From Microbacterium sp. ProA8 (GTDB lineage Bacteria; Actinomycetota; Actinomycetes; Actinomycetales; Microbacteriaceae): a DNA stretch of 64,000 bases. A program made the position numbers and the translations under genes. The notes below the pieces were generated by a model that saw nothing but the letters and a program-made list of their open reading frames with translations, was not told the origin of the DNA and did not search any database. Positions 36,486 to 45,645 of this stretch are shown here, one piece after another. Location of the stretch: positions 1,922,001 through 1,986,000 of the forward strand of contig NZ_CP157000.1 in NCBI RefSeq assembly GCF_039905635.1, in the 5' to 3' direction. Within the stretch, counting starts at the first letter, position 1. Every line of letters starts with the position of its first letter.

Positions 36486-37193
36486 TCAGCCGAGCGCGCG
36501 CAGGATCGCCTCGGCGACCGCACCGGGCCGGGAGAACTGCGGCCAATGGCCCGTGGCGTCGCCGGGTGCCCCGAGTTCGATCACGTCGAGATGCTGCAGT
36601 GCGGCGAGCTCGGCCGCCCACGGTGGGGCCTGCTGGACGATCTCCCTGATCTGCGCCGCGGGCACCGTTCCCGTGATGATGGTGGCGGGCACGGCGCGTC
36701 GTCGCTCGTCCGTGAGCCGGATCGGGTCGGTCGGCACCCGCTCCGGCACCGACTGGGCGCGAGCGGCGACCTCCGCCCGTGTCTGCGGGTCGAGGTCGGC
36801 GACGTCGGACTCGTCGAAGAAGTCCCAGCCCGGGAACGGGATCACCCCGTCCACGACGGGGAACTCCGAGATGGAGCCGCCCTCTCCCGGCGGGAAGGTG
36901 TCGAGGAACACCACGCGCTGGACGCGGTCGGGACGCGCGTCGACCGCGCCGTAGGCGACGTTTCCGCCGCCGGAATGGCCGACGACGGCCACGTCGCCGT
37001 CGAGGCGGTCCAGCTCCTCGACCGTCGCGGCGACCCAATCGGCGATTCCGATGCCGGCCGACTCGGCGCCCGATGCGCCGACGCCGGGCATGGTCAGCGC
37101 GTGGGTGCGGTGTCCCGCGGATTCGAGGGCAGGGGCGACCTCGCCCCAGGAAGACGCATCGAGCCACAGCCCGGGTACGAGGATGATGTGCAT
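36486..37193 (-). CDS. Alpha/beta-hydrolase
   Basis: 235 residues from ATG 37193, where family similarity begins (MHIILVPGLWLDASSW) and where TACGGT lies 6 nt upstream; the frame is open to 37250 without support. The nucleophile elbow GHSGG (72-76) gives S74. The sequence is of the EstA/RsbQ-like small-esterase kind; substrate unknown. A separate transcript from the serB gene, which ends 74 bases upstream on the same strand. Confidence 0.88.
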   Translation of the reverse strand: MHIILVPGLWLDASSWGEVAPALESAGHRTHALTMPGVGASGAESAGIGIADWVAATVEELDRLDGDVAVVGHSGGGNVAYGAVDARPDRVQRVVFLDTFPPGEGGSISEFPVVDGVIPFPGWDFFDESDVADLDPQTRAEVAARAQSVPERVPTDPIRLTDERRRAVPATIITGTVPAAQIREIVQQAPPWAAELAALQHLDVIELGAPGDATGHWPQFSRPGAVAEAILRALG

Positions 37194-37199
37194 GACTCG

Positions 37200-37205
37200 A
37201 CCGTA
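37200..37205 (-). promoter_or_regulatory. -10 element of the hydrolase gene (leaderless)
   Basis: TACGGT on the minus strand, exactly 6 nt before ATG 37193. Confidence 0.45.
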
Positions 37206-37266
37206 GTGAGGGTGGCAGACATCCGGAGCCTCCCCGCGGCTCCCCGTCACGCCGGCGAGATTCGGC

Positions 37267-37908
37267 CTACGGCAGCAGGGCGATGACCTCGGCGAGGTCG
37301 ACCGGCCCGACGACCAGGTCGGCGCGGGCGCGCACCGCGGGCTTGGCGTTGAAGGCGACCCCGAGCCCGGCGGCGGCCATCATATCGAGGTCGTTCGCCC
37401 CGTCGCCGATCGCGATGGTGCGGGTGACGGGCACGCCGCGTTCGGCGGCCCATTCGCGCAGCGCGGCGGCCTTGCCCGCGGCATCCACGATCACGCCGTC
37501 CACGACGCCGCTCAGCGCGCCGTCGCGCGTCGCCAGCCGGTTCGCGCGCCAGACGTCCACCCCGAGGTCGGGGGCGACGGTGTCGAGGATCTCGTGGAAT
37601 CCGCCCGATACGACGCCGACCGCGCCGCCGCGCTCGTGCACCGCGGCGATGAGCTCGCGCACTCCCGGGGTCGGCTCGATGCGCGACAGCACGCGGGCGA
37701 ACGCCGTGAGCGGCACGCCTTCGAGCGCCTCGACCCGCGACCGCAGGCTGCTCGCGAAGTCGACCTCGCCGCGCATCGCGGCCTCGGTCGCCGCCGCCAC
37801 CTCGGCCCCGCGCCCCGCCTCGTCGGCAATGAGCTCGATGACCTCGTTGCGGATCAGGGTCGAATCGGCGTCGAGCACCACGAGGAAGCGGGCGGGGGCA
37901 ACGGGCAT
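37267..37908 (-). CDS. serB: Phosphoserine phosphatase
   Basis: Last step of serine synthesis. 213-residue HAD-family enzyme: DADST at 13-17 (nucleophile D13, acid D15), SGG at 101-103, K146, and GDGANDLDM at 168-176 for Mg2+. It lacks the N-terminal ACT domains of mycobacterial SerB2. The TAGCGT hexamer 6 nt before the ATG points to a leaderless mRNA separate from glgC upstream. Confidence 0.93.
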   Translation of the reverse strand: MPVAPARFLVVLDADSTLIRNEVIELIADEAGRGAEVAAATEAAMRGEVDFASSLRSRVEALEGVPLTAFARVLSRIEPTPGVRELIAAVHERGGAVGVVSGGFHEILDTVAPDLGVDVWRANRLATRDGALSGVVDGVIVDAAGKAAALREWAAERGVPVTRTIAIGDGANDLDMMAAAGLGVAFNAKPAVRARADLVVGPVDLAEVIALLP

Positions 37909-37914
37909 CCCTCC

Positions 37915-37920
37915 ACGCTA
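37915..37920 (-). promoter_or_regulatory. -10 element of serB (leaderless)
   Basis: TAGCGT on the minus strand, 6 nt before ATG 37908. Confidence 0.5.
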
Positions 37921-37951
37921 GCGAAAGCGGGGAGCCGCACCCGACCGTGCG

Positions 37952-39196
<1,245 letters not shown>

Positions 39197-39203
39197 GGCC
39201 CCC

Positions 39204-39209
39204 ACACTA
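39204..39209 (-). promoter_or_regulatory. -10 element of glgC (leaderless)
   Basis: TAGTGT on the minus strand, 7 nt before ATG 39196. No ribosome site. Confidence 0.45.
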
Positions 39210-39231
39210 TGACGCGTTCCGGGCCGTGTAC

Positions 39232-39237
39232 TAGCGT
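39232..39237 (+). promoter_or_regulatory. -10 element of glgA (leaderless)
   Basis: TAGCGT, 7 nt before ATG 39245. The two divergent -10 elements are only 22 bp apart. Confidence 0.45.
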
Positions 39238-39244
39238 TCGAGGC

Positions 39245-40438
39245 ATGCGAGTCGACATCGTCACCAAGGAGTACCCTCCGGAGATCTACGGCGGCGCCGG
39301 CGTGCACGTGACGGAGCTCGTGAAGGCGCTGCGGTCGACCATCGATGTGCGCGTGCGCGCGTTCGGGGCCGAGCGCGACGAAGCGGGCACGACGTCGTAC
39401 GGCGTGCCGGCCGAGCTCTCCGGTGCGAACGCGGCGGTGCAGACACTCGGCACGGACCTCGAGATCGTGTCCGATGTGGCCGGCGCCGACGTCGTGCACA
39501 GTCACACCTGGTACGCGAACCTCGCCGGCCAGCTCGCGTCGCTGCTCCACGGCATCCCGCACATCGTGACCGCCCACAGCCTCGAGCCGCTGCGGCCGTG
39601 GAAGGCCGAGCAGCTCGGCGGCGGCTACGCCGTCTCGAGCTGGATCGAGAAGTCGGCGTACGAGGGCGCCGCGGCGATCGTCGCGGTGAGCAACGGCATG
39701 CGCGAGGACATCCTCCGCAGCTACCCGGCGCTGGATCCGGAGCGGGTGCGAGTCATCTACAACGGCATCGACGTCGAGGCGTGGCACCCGGTCGAGGATC
39801 CCGCGCTGCTCGCAGAGCTCGGCATCGACCCGGCGAGGCCCTCGGTGGTGTTCGTCGGCCGCATCACACGACAGAAGGGCCTGCCGTACTTCCTGCGCGC
39901 CGCGGAGCGGCTGCCGGCCGACGTGCAGGTGATCCTCGCCGCCGGCGCTCCCGACACCCCGCAGATCATGGCCGAGGTGGAGGGCCTCGTGCGCGGGCTG
40001 CAGGACACCCGAGCCGGTGTCGTCTGGCTCGACCGGATGCTGTCGCGCCACGAGCTGTGCACCATCCTCAGTGCGGCCACGACGTTCGTGTGCCCGTCCG
40101 TGTACGAGCCGCTGGGCATCGTGAACCTCGAGGCGATGGCCTGCGGTGCGGCCGTCGTCGGGACGGCGACGGGCGGCATCCCGGAGGTCGTCGTCGACGG
40201 CGTCACGGGGCGGCTCGTCCCGATCGAGCAGGTGCAGGACGGCACGGGCACGCCGACCGACCCCGAGCGCTACGTGGCGGATCTCGCGCGCGTGCTCACC
40301 GAGGTCGTGAGCGATCCGGAACGGGCACGCGAGTACGGCGCCGCCGGACGCCGGCGTGCGACGGAGGATTTCAGCTGGCAGCGCATCGCCGATCAGACGG
40401 CTGCGCTCTACGCGGAGGTGGCCGCCGGCGGCCGTTAG
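39245..40438 (+). CDS. glgA: GT4-family glycogen synthase / maltose-1-phosphate synthase
   Basis: 397-residue GT-B retaining glycosyltransferase using ADP-glucose. [16 protein letters not shown] at the N-terminus is the donor-binding loop; [17 protein letters not shown] and [17 protein letters not shown] (E-x7-E motif) are in the C-terminal lobe. It is the short GT4 type found beside glgC in mycobacteria (Rv1212c), where the enzyme acts mainly as GlgM, making maltose 1-phosphate for GlgE; the same activity is plausible here. It may be labelled glgA or glgM. Confidence 0.93.
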   Translation: MRVDIVTKEYPPEIYGGAGVHVTELVKALRSTIDVRVRAFGAERDEAGTTSYGVPAELSGANAAVQTLGTDLEIVSDVAGADVVHSHTWYANLAGQLASLLHGIPHIVTAHSLEPLRPWKAEQLGGGYAVSSWIEKSAYEGAAAIVAVSNGMREDILRSYPALDPERVRVIYNGIDVEAWHPVEDPALLAELGIDPARPSVVFVGRITRQKGLPYFLRAAERLPADVQVILAAGAPDTPQIMAEVEGLVRGLQDTRAGVVWLDRMLSRHELCTILSAATTFVCPSVYEPLGIVNLEAMACGAAVVGTATGGIPEVVVDGVTGRLVPIEQVQDGTGTPTDPERYVADLARVLTEVVSDPERAREYGAAGRRRATEDFSWQRIADQTAALYAEVAAGGR

Positions 40439-40441
40439 GCT
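40436..40441 (+). promoter_or_regulatory. Stop-codon-embedded -10 for the ABC ATPase gene
   Basis: TAGGCT begins at the glgA TAG stop codon and lies exactly 6 nt before ATG 40448, giving an internal leaderless promoter. Confidence 0.55.
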
Positions 40442-40447
40442 GGTCGC

Positions 40448-41233
40448 ATGCCACAGGTGCTCGAGTTCTCCGACGTCGTCGTCCGCCGAAACGCCAGGAA
40501 CATCGTCGACCACCTGAACTGGACCGTCAACGACGACGAGCGCTGGGTCGTCCTCGGACCCAACGGTGCCGGCAAGACCACGGTGCTCCAGATGGCCGAC
40601 ACGCTCCTGCACCCCACCTCGGGAACGGTGACGATCCTCAGCGAACGGCTGGGGCGCACGGATGTGTTCGAACTGCGCCCGCGGATCGGGTTCGCATCGT
40701 CGGCGATGGCGCGTCGCGTGCCGCCCGAGGAGACCGTGCTCAACGTCGTGCTCACCGCCGCCTACTCGGTGCTGGGCCGCTGGCGCGAGGACTACGAGGA
40801 CATCGACGAGCGCCGCGCGCTGCGGGTGCTCGCGGAGTGGAAGCTCGACCACCTCGCCGACCGCACCTTCGGCACGCTCAGCGACGGCGAGCAGAAGCGC
40901 GTGCAGATCGCACGAGCCGTCATGACGGACCCCGAGCTGCTCCTGCTCGACGAGCCGACCGCGAGCCTGGATCTCGGGGCGCGCGAAGAGCTGCTCATCC
41001 TCTTGGGCGGCTACGCCCAGGCCCCCACGACTCCCGCGATGATCATGGTCACGCACCACGTCGAGGAGATCCCGGTCGGCTTCACCCACGTGCTGCTGCT
41101 GCGCGACGGACAGGCGGTGGCATCCGGTCCCGTCCGCGAGACCCTCACGTCCGAGACGCTCACCGACACGTTCGGCGTCCCGATCCGCCTCACCGAAGAC
41201 GGCGGCCGCTACGCCGCACGCGCGGCGCACTGA
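40448..41233 (+). CDS. Lone ABC transporter ATP-binding protein
   Basis: 261-residue single-domain ABC ATPase without a permease gene nearby. Walker [10 protein letters not shown] near residue 39; Walker [13 protein letters not shown]; the signature is LSDGEQKRV instead of the usual LSGGQ, as in ModF/YlmA-like ATPases of unknown partner. It starts 9 bases after glgA, but from its own TAGGCT hexamer, so it may not be tied to glycogen synthesis. No ribosome site. Confidence 0.88.
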   Translation: MPQVLEFSDVVVRRNARNIVDHLNWTVNDDERWVVLGPNGAGKTTVLQMADTLLHPTSGTVTILSERLGRTDVFELRPRIGFASSAMARRVPPEETVLNVVLTAAYSVLGRWREDYEDIDERRALRVLAEWKLDHLADRTFGTLSDGEQKRVQIARAVMTDPELLLLDEPTASLDLGAREELLILLGGYAQAPTTPAMIMVTHHVEEIPVGFTHVLLLRDGQAVASGPVRETLTSETLTDTFGVPIRLTEDGGRYAARAAH

Positions 41234-41273
41234 CGCCCGCAGAGACTGGTTCGGCAACCGGCCGGGAGCCTGG

Positions 41274-41279
41274 TAGAAT
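41274..41279 (+). promoter_or_regulatory. -10 element of rpmE2
   Basis: Extended -10 TGG-TAGAAT; TTCGGC at 41250-41255 is a possible -35 at 18 bp. The leader of about 68 nt carries AAAGGA before the ATG. No Zur-like palindrome seen. Confidence 0.6.
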
Positions 41280-41354
41280 CTTTCTTTGGTGCGCTCGCAC
41301 CCCAGACTTTGACCGCGCTGGCAAAATCCAGGGCATCACCCTCAAAGGACCATC

Positions 41355-41612
41355 ATGAAGACTGACCTCCACCCGGACTACCAGGCCGTCGTGTTCCGTG
41401 ACCTCGGCTCGGGCGAGACGTTCCTCACCCGCTCGACGGTGAGCAGCGACAAGAAGATCGAGCTCGACGGCGTCGAGTACCCCGTCATCGACGTGGAGAT
41501 CTCGTCGGCCTCGCACCCGTTCTACACGGGCAAGCAGCGCATCATGGACTCGGCCGGCCGCGTCGAGAAGTTCAACCAGCGCTTCAAGAACTTCGGCGGC
41601 GCTTCCAAGTAA
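41355..41612 (+). CDS. rpmE2: 50S ribosomal protein L31 type B
   Basis: 85-residue L31 of the zinc-free (C-minus) type: no cysteine at all, so the CxxC zinc site is absent. The core [15 protein letters not shown] and SHPFYTGKQ are diagnostic. In many bacteria this form replaces zinc-binding L31 under zinc starvation; here the promoter looks constitutive. Monocistronic, ended by a 13-bp hairpin. Confidence 0.97.
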   Translation: MKTDLHPDYQAVVFRDLGSGETFLTRSTVSSDKKIELDGVEYPVIDVEISSASHPFYTGKQRIMDSAGRVEKFNQRFKNFGGASK

Positions 41613-41665
41613 GCCCCCCGCGCGTTCGACGGCGCTCGACGACCGGTCAGCGGTCCGCCTCGGAT

Positions 41666-41695
41666 CAGAAGACCCCGCTACGGCGGGGTCTTCTG
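41666..41695. terminator. Terminator of rpmE2
   Basis: Perfect 13-bp stem (41666-41678 with 41683-41695), TACG tetraloop, followed by a T-containing tract (TTTCC). Bidirectional: it also faces the end of the convergent exonuclease gene. Confidence 0.92.
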
Positions 41696-41707
41696 CGTTT
41701 CCGCCGC

Positions 41708-42439
41708 TCAGCGGATAGGCCAGCGGCCGTCGAGCTGCTCGTCCGCATCGAGCCGGCCGATGCGGACGAAGTACTCGGTGAGGCTCTCGGCCTGCGCGCG
41801 TGCCCAGCCGATCTGGCGGGTGTGGAGTTCGTGGACGGTGTCGGGCAGCCACGGCGCGTAGCGCTCGGCGAGCGCCTGGGCGACCCGCCCGGCCGCCACG
41901 GCGTCTGCGGAGGCCTCGTGGGCGGCGTCCAGCCTGACGGCGTAGTGCGCCGCCACCACTTCCAGCGTGCGCTTGCCCTTGCGCCAGCGGTCGTACGCCT
42001 TGTCGACGACGAGCGGGTCGATCACCGGGGACGGTTCGTGGATCGGCGCGATGTCGTGGCGCAGCGACTCGTACTTCAGCAGCGAGAAGTCGAACGGCGC
42101 GTTGTAGGCGACGACGGGGATGCCGGCGTCCAGCAGCGCGCGCACCGCCTCGACGACCTCGCTCACGACCTCGGCGGCCGGGCGCCCCTGTGCGCGCGCG
42201 TGTGCGGTCGATATGCCGTGGATCGCACTCGCGCCCTCGGGGATGTCGACGCCGGGATCCGCGAGCCAGTCACGCGCGCGGATCACCCGGCCCGCGGCAT
42301 CCAGCAGTCCGACGTGGGCCGTGACGATGCGGTCGGCGGTGACGTCGATGCCCGTGGTCTCGAGGTCGAACACCCCGATCATGCGCACCCAGTCCGGTAC
42401 ATCCCACAGCGGCAGCTGTTCGGGACGCGGGCGGCTCAT
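41708..42439 (-). CDS. DnaQ-like 3'-5' exonuclease
   Basis: 243 residues from ATG 42439. DEDDh fold: ExoI VFDLETTGID with Asp and Glu, ExoII NAPFDFSLL, ExoIII HEASADAVAA, like the epsilon subunit of DNA polymerase III and mycobacterial Rv2179c-type relatives. A second ATG 30 bases upstream (42469) is open, but TACCGT lies 7 nt before 42439 and nothing supports the longer form. Probably a stand-alone DNA- or RNA-trimming enzyme. Confidence 0.9.
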   Translation of the reverse strand: MSRPRPEQLPLWDVPDWVRMIGVFDLETTGIDVTADRIVTAHVGLLDAAGRVIRARDWLADPGVDIPEGASAIHGISTAHARAQGRPAAEVVSEVVEAVRALLDAGIPVVAYNAPFDFSLLKYESLRHDIAPIHEPSPVIDPLVVDKAYDRWRKGKRTLEVVAAHYAVRLDAAHEASADAVAAGRVAQALAERYAPWLPDTVHELHTRQIGWARAQAESLTEYFVRIGRLDADEQLDGRWPIR

Positions 42440-42446
42440 GCCGATC

Positions 42447-42452
42447 ACGGTA
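42447..42452 (-). promoter_or_regulatory. -10 element of the exonuclease gene (leaderless)
   Basis: TACCGT on the minus strand, 7 nt before ATG 42439. Confidence 0.45.
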
Positions 42453-42515
42453 TGCGCCGCTTCCGACATCGCGGCGCAGGCGCTCCGCTCACACCGGAGG
42501 CGAAGCCGCGCCTCG

Positions 42516-42521
42516 TAGACT
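42516..42521 (+). promoter_or_regulatory. -10 element of the 42.5-kb hydrolase gene (leaderless)
   Basis: TAGACT exactly 6 nt before GTG 42528. Confidence 0.5.
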
Positions 42522-42527
42522 CGACGG

Positions 42528-43427
42528 GTGACCGCCCCGAATCCGTACGCCCCGCTGCTCGACGTGATCCCGGTCGAGCGGCGTGAGGTCGACGTGCTCG
42601 GCGGCGTGACGGCGTACTGGGTCTACGGCCCCGCCGACGCGGCCGTCACGCTCGTGGCGGTGCACGGCTTCCGCGGCGAGCATCACGGCCTCGAGCCGGT
42701 GGTGGCGCACCTCCCGTCGGTGCGGGTGATCTCGCCCGACCTGCCGGGGTTCGGCGAGACGGCGCCCGTGCCGGGGCGCCGGCACGACCTCGACCTCTAC
42801 GCCGAGTGGCTGCGCGAGTTCGCGGCGGCCGTGTCTCCGGGCGCCGTGATCCTCGGCCACTCGTTCGGCTCGATCGTGGTGGCGGCCGCCGTCGCCGGCG
42901 GGCTCGCGACGCCCCGCGTCATCCTGGTGAACCCGATCGGCGCACCGGCGCTCGAGGGACCGCGCGGCGTGCTCACGCGACTGGCCGTCTTCTACTACTG
43001 GGCTGGGGCGAAGCTGCCGAAGCGCCTCGGCGACGCGCTGCTGCGCAACGGCCTCATCGTCCGGGTGATGAGCGTGTCGATGGCGAAGACCAAGGACCCC
43101 GGCATCCGTCGATTCGTGCACGATCAGCACGACACCTACTTCTCGCGCTTCGCGGACCGGGATGTGCTGCACGACGCGTTCCTCGCCTCGGTGTCGAACG
43201 ACGTGCGCGCGTTCGCGCCGCGCATCGCGCAGCCGACGCTGCTCGTCGCCGCGCAGCGCGACGACATCACGCCGATCGAGGCTGAGCGACGGCTGGCCAG
43301 GATGTTCCCCGATGCGGAGCTGGTGGAGATCCCCGACGTCGGGCACCTGATCCACTACGAGACGCCGGCTCCCGCCGCCGACGCGATCACGCGCTTTCTC
43401 GCGCCTTCCGACGCCGATACGCGTTGA
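42528..43427 (+). CDS. Alpha/beta-hydrolase
   Basis: 299 residues from GTG 42528. Nucleophile elbow GHSFGS, oxyanion region HGFRGEHHG, and C-terminal His in VGHLIHYE with an Asp in QRDDITPIE complete the catalytic triad. Substrate unknown; the sequence is of the general epoxide-hydrolase/esterase type. Its last 41 bases overlap the 3' end of the convergent CGNR gene. Confidence 0.9.
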   Translation: MTAPNPYAPLLDVIPVERREVDVLGGVTAYWVYGPADAAVTLVAVHGFRGEHHGLEPVVAHLPSVRVISPDLPGFGETAPVPGRRHDLDLYAEWLREFAAAVSPGAVILGHSFGSIVVAAAVAGGLATPRVILVNPIGAPALEGPRGVLTRLAVFYYWAGAKLPKRLGDALLRNGLIVRVMSVSMAKTKDPGIRRFVHDQHDTYFSRFADRDVLHDAFLASVSNDVRAFAPRIAQPTLLVAAQRDDITPIEAERRLARMFPDAELVEIPDVGHLIHYETPAPAADAITRFLAPSDADTR

Positions 43428-43941
43428 CGTTCATACGGTTGCCGCAGTTGCCGATGTCGCAGTAGCGCTTCGAGCCGTTCTTCGAGAAGTCCACGTAGAC
43501 ACCGTCGCAGTCGTCGGCGGCGCAGATGCGCACGCGGTCGTATTCGTCGGCCCGGATGACGTCGACGAAGGCCAGCGCCGCCTCGACCATGATGCGGGTC
43601 GCGAGCGGCGCGTCGTCGCTCGTCGCGTGGATGTGCCAGTCGAATCCGTCGTGGATGACCAGGCGGGGGAGCGCGTGGCCGTCGCGGAGCATCTCGTTGA
43701 CGAGCGGCACGGCACCGTCGCGGTCGACTTCCCACAGCTGCCGCAGCCGGGGCCGGACGGCGCGGATCGCGGCGAGCTCGGCATCATCCCGCCGGATCAG
43801 CCCGGTGTAGGGGTTGACGCGCAGGTAGTCCTCGAAGTCCTCGAGGGTCGACAGGGTGTCTTCGTCGTCGTAGCCGGGCAGGGTGTTCACGAGGTACGAC
43901 GCCGCGCGCAGATTCTGCTCCGTGTCATGAATGAAAACCAT
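43387..43941 (-). CDS. CGNR zinc-finger transcriptional regulator (ABATE domain)
   Basis: 184 residues. An N-terminal ABATE domain (stress-sensing, function inferred from family) precedes the zinc finger, C-A-A-D-D-C then RYCDIGNCGNRMNVNAYR, whose CGNR motif names the family. The ATG at 43941 is preferred over 43956 because AGGAG lies five bases before it. Divergent from an EamA exporter gene; short dyads lie in the 74-base gap, so it probably controls that gene and itself. Its 3' end overlaps the hydrolase gene. Confidence 0.92.
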   Translation of the reverse strand: MVFIHDTEQNLRAASYLVNTLPGYDDEDTLSTLEDFEDYLRVNPYTGLIRRDDAELAAIRAVRPRLRQLWEVDRDGAVPLVNEMLRDGHALPRLVIHDGFDWHIHATSDDAPLATRIMVEAALAFVDVIRADEYDRVRICAADDCDGVYVDFSKNGSKRYCDIGNCGNRMNVNAYRRRKARESA

Positions 43942-43942
43942 G

Positions 43943-43972
43943 TTGACTCCTGACATACCCCTCGGCTACTGT
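43943..43972 (+). promoter_or_regulatory. Promoter of the EamA gene with possible operator
   Basis: TTGACT (43943-43948), 18-bp spacer, TACTGT (43967-43972). The dyad ACTG-TCAC-CAGT (43968-43979) overlaps the -10 and runs into a TACACT hexamer on the opposite strand (43977-43982), a possible -10 for the CGNR gene. Confidence 0.5.
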
Positions 43973-44015
43973 CACCAGTGTAAGCATGTTTCACCCCTGA
44001 CGGACGGATGTCGCC

Positions 44016-45029
44016 ATGGCCGCCTCGACCGCAACACGCCCGGCAGCGATGCTGGGCGTGGCTCCCCGCCCGAGTGCGCGACTGCGCACCAGCGGATTGG
44101 TCATGGGTGTCGCCTCCGCCCTGGCGTTCTCGTCGAGCGGGCCGTTCGTCAAGCCGCTCCTCGAAGCCGGCTGGTCGCTGGGAGCCGCCCTGCTCGTGCG
44201 CATGGGCGTCGCCGGACTCGTCCTGTCGCCGGCGCTGTTCCTGGCGATGAGGCGGCAGCGCGGCTTCCTCCGCCGCCACTGGCGGCTGATCGCCGGCTTC
44301 GGCCTGATGCCCGTGCTGGGCTGCCAGCTGTTCTTCTTCTCGGCGATGCAGCGGATGCCGGTGGCCGTCGCCCTGCTGATCCAGTACCTCGCCCCGGTCA
44401 TGCTCGTCGTGGCCGTGTGGGTGCGCACCCGCAAGGCGCCGTCGGCGCTCGTGCTGTGGGGGTCGCTGGTGGCCATCGTCGGACTGGTGCTCGTGGTGGA
44501 CATCTCAGGAGCGTCGTTCGATCTGATCGGCACGCTGCTGGCCCTCGCCGCGGCCGTGTGCGTGTGCGCCTACTTCGTGATCTCGGAACGAGCCGGCGAC
44601 GATCTGCCGCCGCTGGCGCTCGCGGCGAGCGGGCTGCTGACGGGCGCGATCGTCATGGGGATCCTCTGCGCCACCGGCATCATGCCGTTCCACGCGCCCG
44701 CGGTGTCGGTCGTGCTCGCCGGGGTGTCCGTGCCGTGGTGGATGCCGCTGCTCTGGGTGGCCGGCATCGCGACGACGCTCGGCTATGCGCTCGGCGTGAT
44801 GGCGGTTCCGCGTATCGGCTCGCGCGTCGCGTCGTTCGTGGGGCTGTCGGAAGTGCTGTTCGCCCTCATGTTCGCGTGGATCTTCCTCGCCGAGGTGCCG
44901 GCGCCCGTGCAGTTCGCGGGCGGGGCGCTCATCCTGGTCGGGGTCGTGCTGGTGCGCGCCGACGCCTCGTCGACGGTCACCCCACAGCTCGCTCCCGCCG
45001 TGCCTACTCCTGCCGCGCCAGGTCCATGA
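44016..45029 (+). CDS. EamA/DMT-family metabolite exporter
   Basis: 337 residues, ten membrane helices in two EamA repeats (about residues 28-160 and 165-310), like RhtA/YdcZ-type amino-acid and metabolite exporters. LIQYLAPVMLVVAVW and LAEVPAPVQFAGGALILVG mark the ends of the repeats. Regulated in all likelihood by the divergent CGNR protein. The last 26 bases overlap the 3' end of the convergent lrp-type gene. Confidence 0.92.
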   Translation: MAASTATRPAAMLGVAPRPSARLRTSGLVMGVASALAFSSSGPFVKPLLEAGWSLGAALLVRMGVAGLVLSPALFLAMRRQRGFLRRHWRLIAGFGLMPVLGCQLFFFSAMQRMPVAVALLIQYLAPVMLVVAVWVRTRKAPSALVLWGSLVAIVGLVLVVDISGASFDLIGTLLALAAAVCVCAYFVISERAGDDLPPLALAASGLLTGAIVMGILCATGIMPFHAPAVSVVLAGVSVPWWMPLLWVAGIATTLGYALGVMAVPRIGSRVASFVGLSEVLFALMFAWIFLAEVPAPVQFAGGALILVGVVLVRADASSTVTPQLAPAVPTPAAPGP

Positions 45030-45474
45030 GCGGGGTGACGCGGTGGGGGATGACCTCGCCCATCACCAGGGACGTCTCGGTGCGCTCGACGCCTTCGATG
45101 GCGAGGATGCGCGCGTCGGTGTCGAACAGGTGCTGCGTGTCGCGGCAGGCGACGCGCACCAGCAGATCGACCTGACCCGACAGGCCGTGGGCCTGCACGA
45201 CCTCGGGCACACGCGCGAGTTCGATCGCGATGCGGGGGAGATCGGCCTGCCGCACGATGACGCTGATGAACGCCTCGATCGGGAATCCCAGCGAGGCGGA
45301 TGAGATGGCCCGCTCGTACGACAGGAACACGCCCGCCTTCTCCAGACGAGACATGCGCGCCTGAACCGTGTTGCGCGAAAGTCCGAGGCGCTCCGCGAGG
45401 GCGACGACGGTGGCTCGGGGATCGGCGGAGAGCGCGGCCAGCAGTTCCAGGTCGACATGATCGAGGGCACTCAT
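45004..45474 (-). CDS. Lrp/AsnC-family regulator (likely bkd regulator)
   Basis: 156 residues from ATG 45474 (TAGCGT 8 nt upstream, no ribosome site); the frame is open to 45507 but without support. N-terminal winged helix (LLAALSADPRATVVALAERL, recognition helix around SRNTVQARMSRLEKAGV) and C-terminal RAM ligand-binding domain (LSGQVDLLVRVACRD). Divergent from the branched-chain oxoacid dehydrogenase genes, as bkdR is in Streptomyces and Pseudomonas. A 9-bp perfect inverted repeat in the gap is its probable operator; a branched-chain amino acid is the likely effector (inference). Confidence 0.92.
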   Translation of the reverse strand: MSALDHVDLELLAALSADPRATVVALAERLGLSRNTVQARMSRLEKAGVFLSYERAISSASLGFPIEAFISVIVRQADLPRIAIELARVPEVVQAHGLSGQVDLLVRVACRDTQHLFDTDARILAIEGVERTETSLVMGEVIPHRVTPLMDLARQE

Positions 45475-45482
45475 AGTGCGAA

Positions 45483-45488
45483 ACGCTA
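45483..45488 (-). promoter_or_regulatory. -10 element of the lrp-type gene
   Basis: TAGCGT on the minus strand, 8 nt before ATG 45474; the transcript probably starts at or one base before the ATG. Confidence 0.4.
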
Positions 45489-45520
45489 GCACGCTATGGG
45501 TGCTCATTACTTATCAACAT

Positions 45521-45547
45521 GCTCAAGCAGATCACGAATGCTTGAGC
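45521..45547. promoter_or_regulatory. Probable Lrp-type operator
   Basis: Perfect inverted repeat GCTCAAGCA (45521-45529) / TGCTTGAGC (45539-45547) with a 9-nt spacer. An extra TGCTCA half-site lies at 45501-45506, about two helical turns upstream of the TGCTCA at 45520-45525. Confidence 0.65.
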
Positions 45548-45570
45548 GAGGTGCGATGCGGACGTAGCCT
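45542..45570 (+). promoter_or_regulatory. Promoter of the bkd operon
   Basis: TTGAGC (-35, 45542-45547), 17-bp spacer, TAGCCT (-10, 45565-45570). The -35 lies within the right arm of the inverted repeat, so regulator binding would overlap polymerase contacts. Confidence 0.55.
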
Positions 45571-45645
45571 CGATGTAGTCGGCGACGAAGCCGGCGCACG
45601 CGAAGCGGCTCCTCACGAGGGAGCCCGCAACGAGGAGTGATGACG

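Noticed and set aside
39245..41233. glgA and the following ABC ATPase as a two-gene glycogen transport operon
   Set aside because: No permease is present, and the ATPase gene has its own -10-like hexamer; physical closeness alone does not show a shared role.
41234..41354. Zinc-responsive (Zur) control of rpmE2
   Set aside because: The upstream region has an extended -10 promoter but no Zur-like palindrome that I can see.
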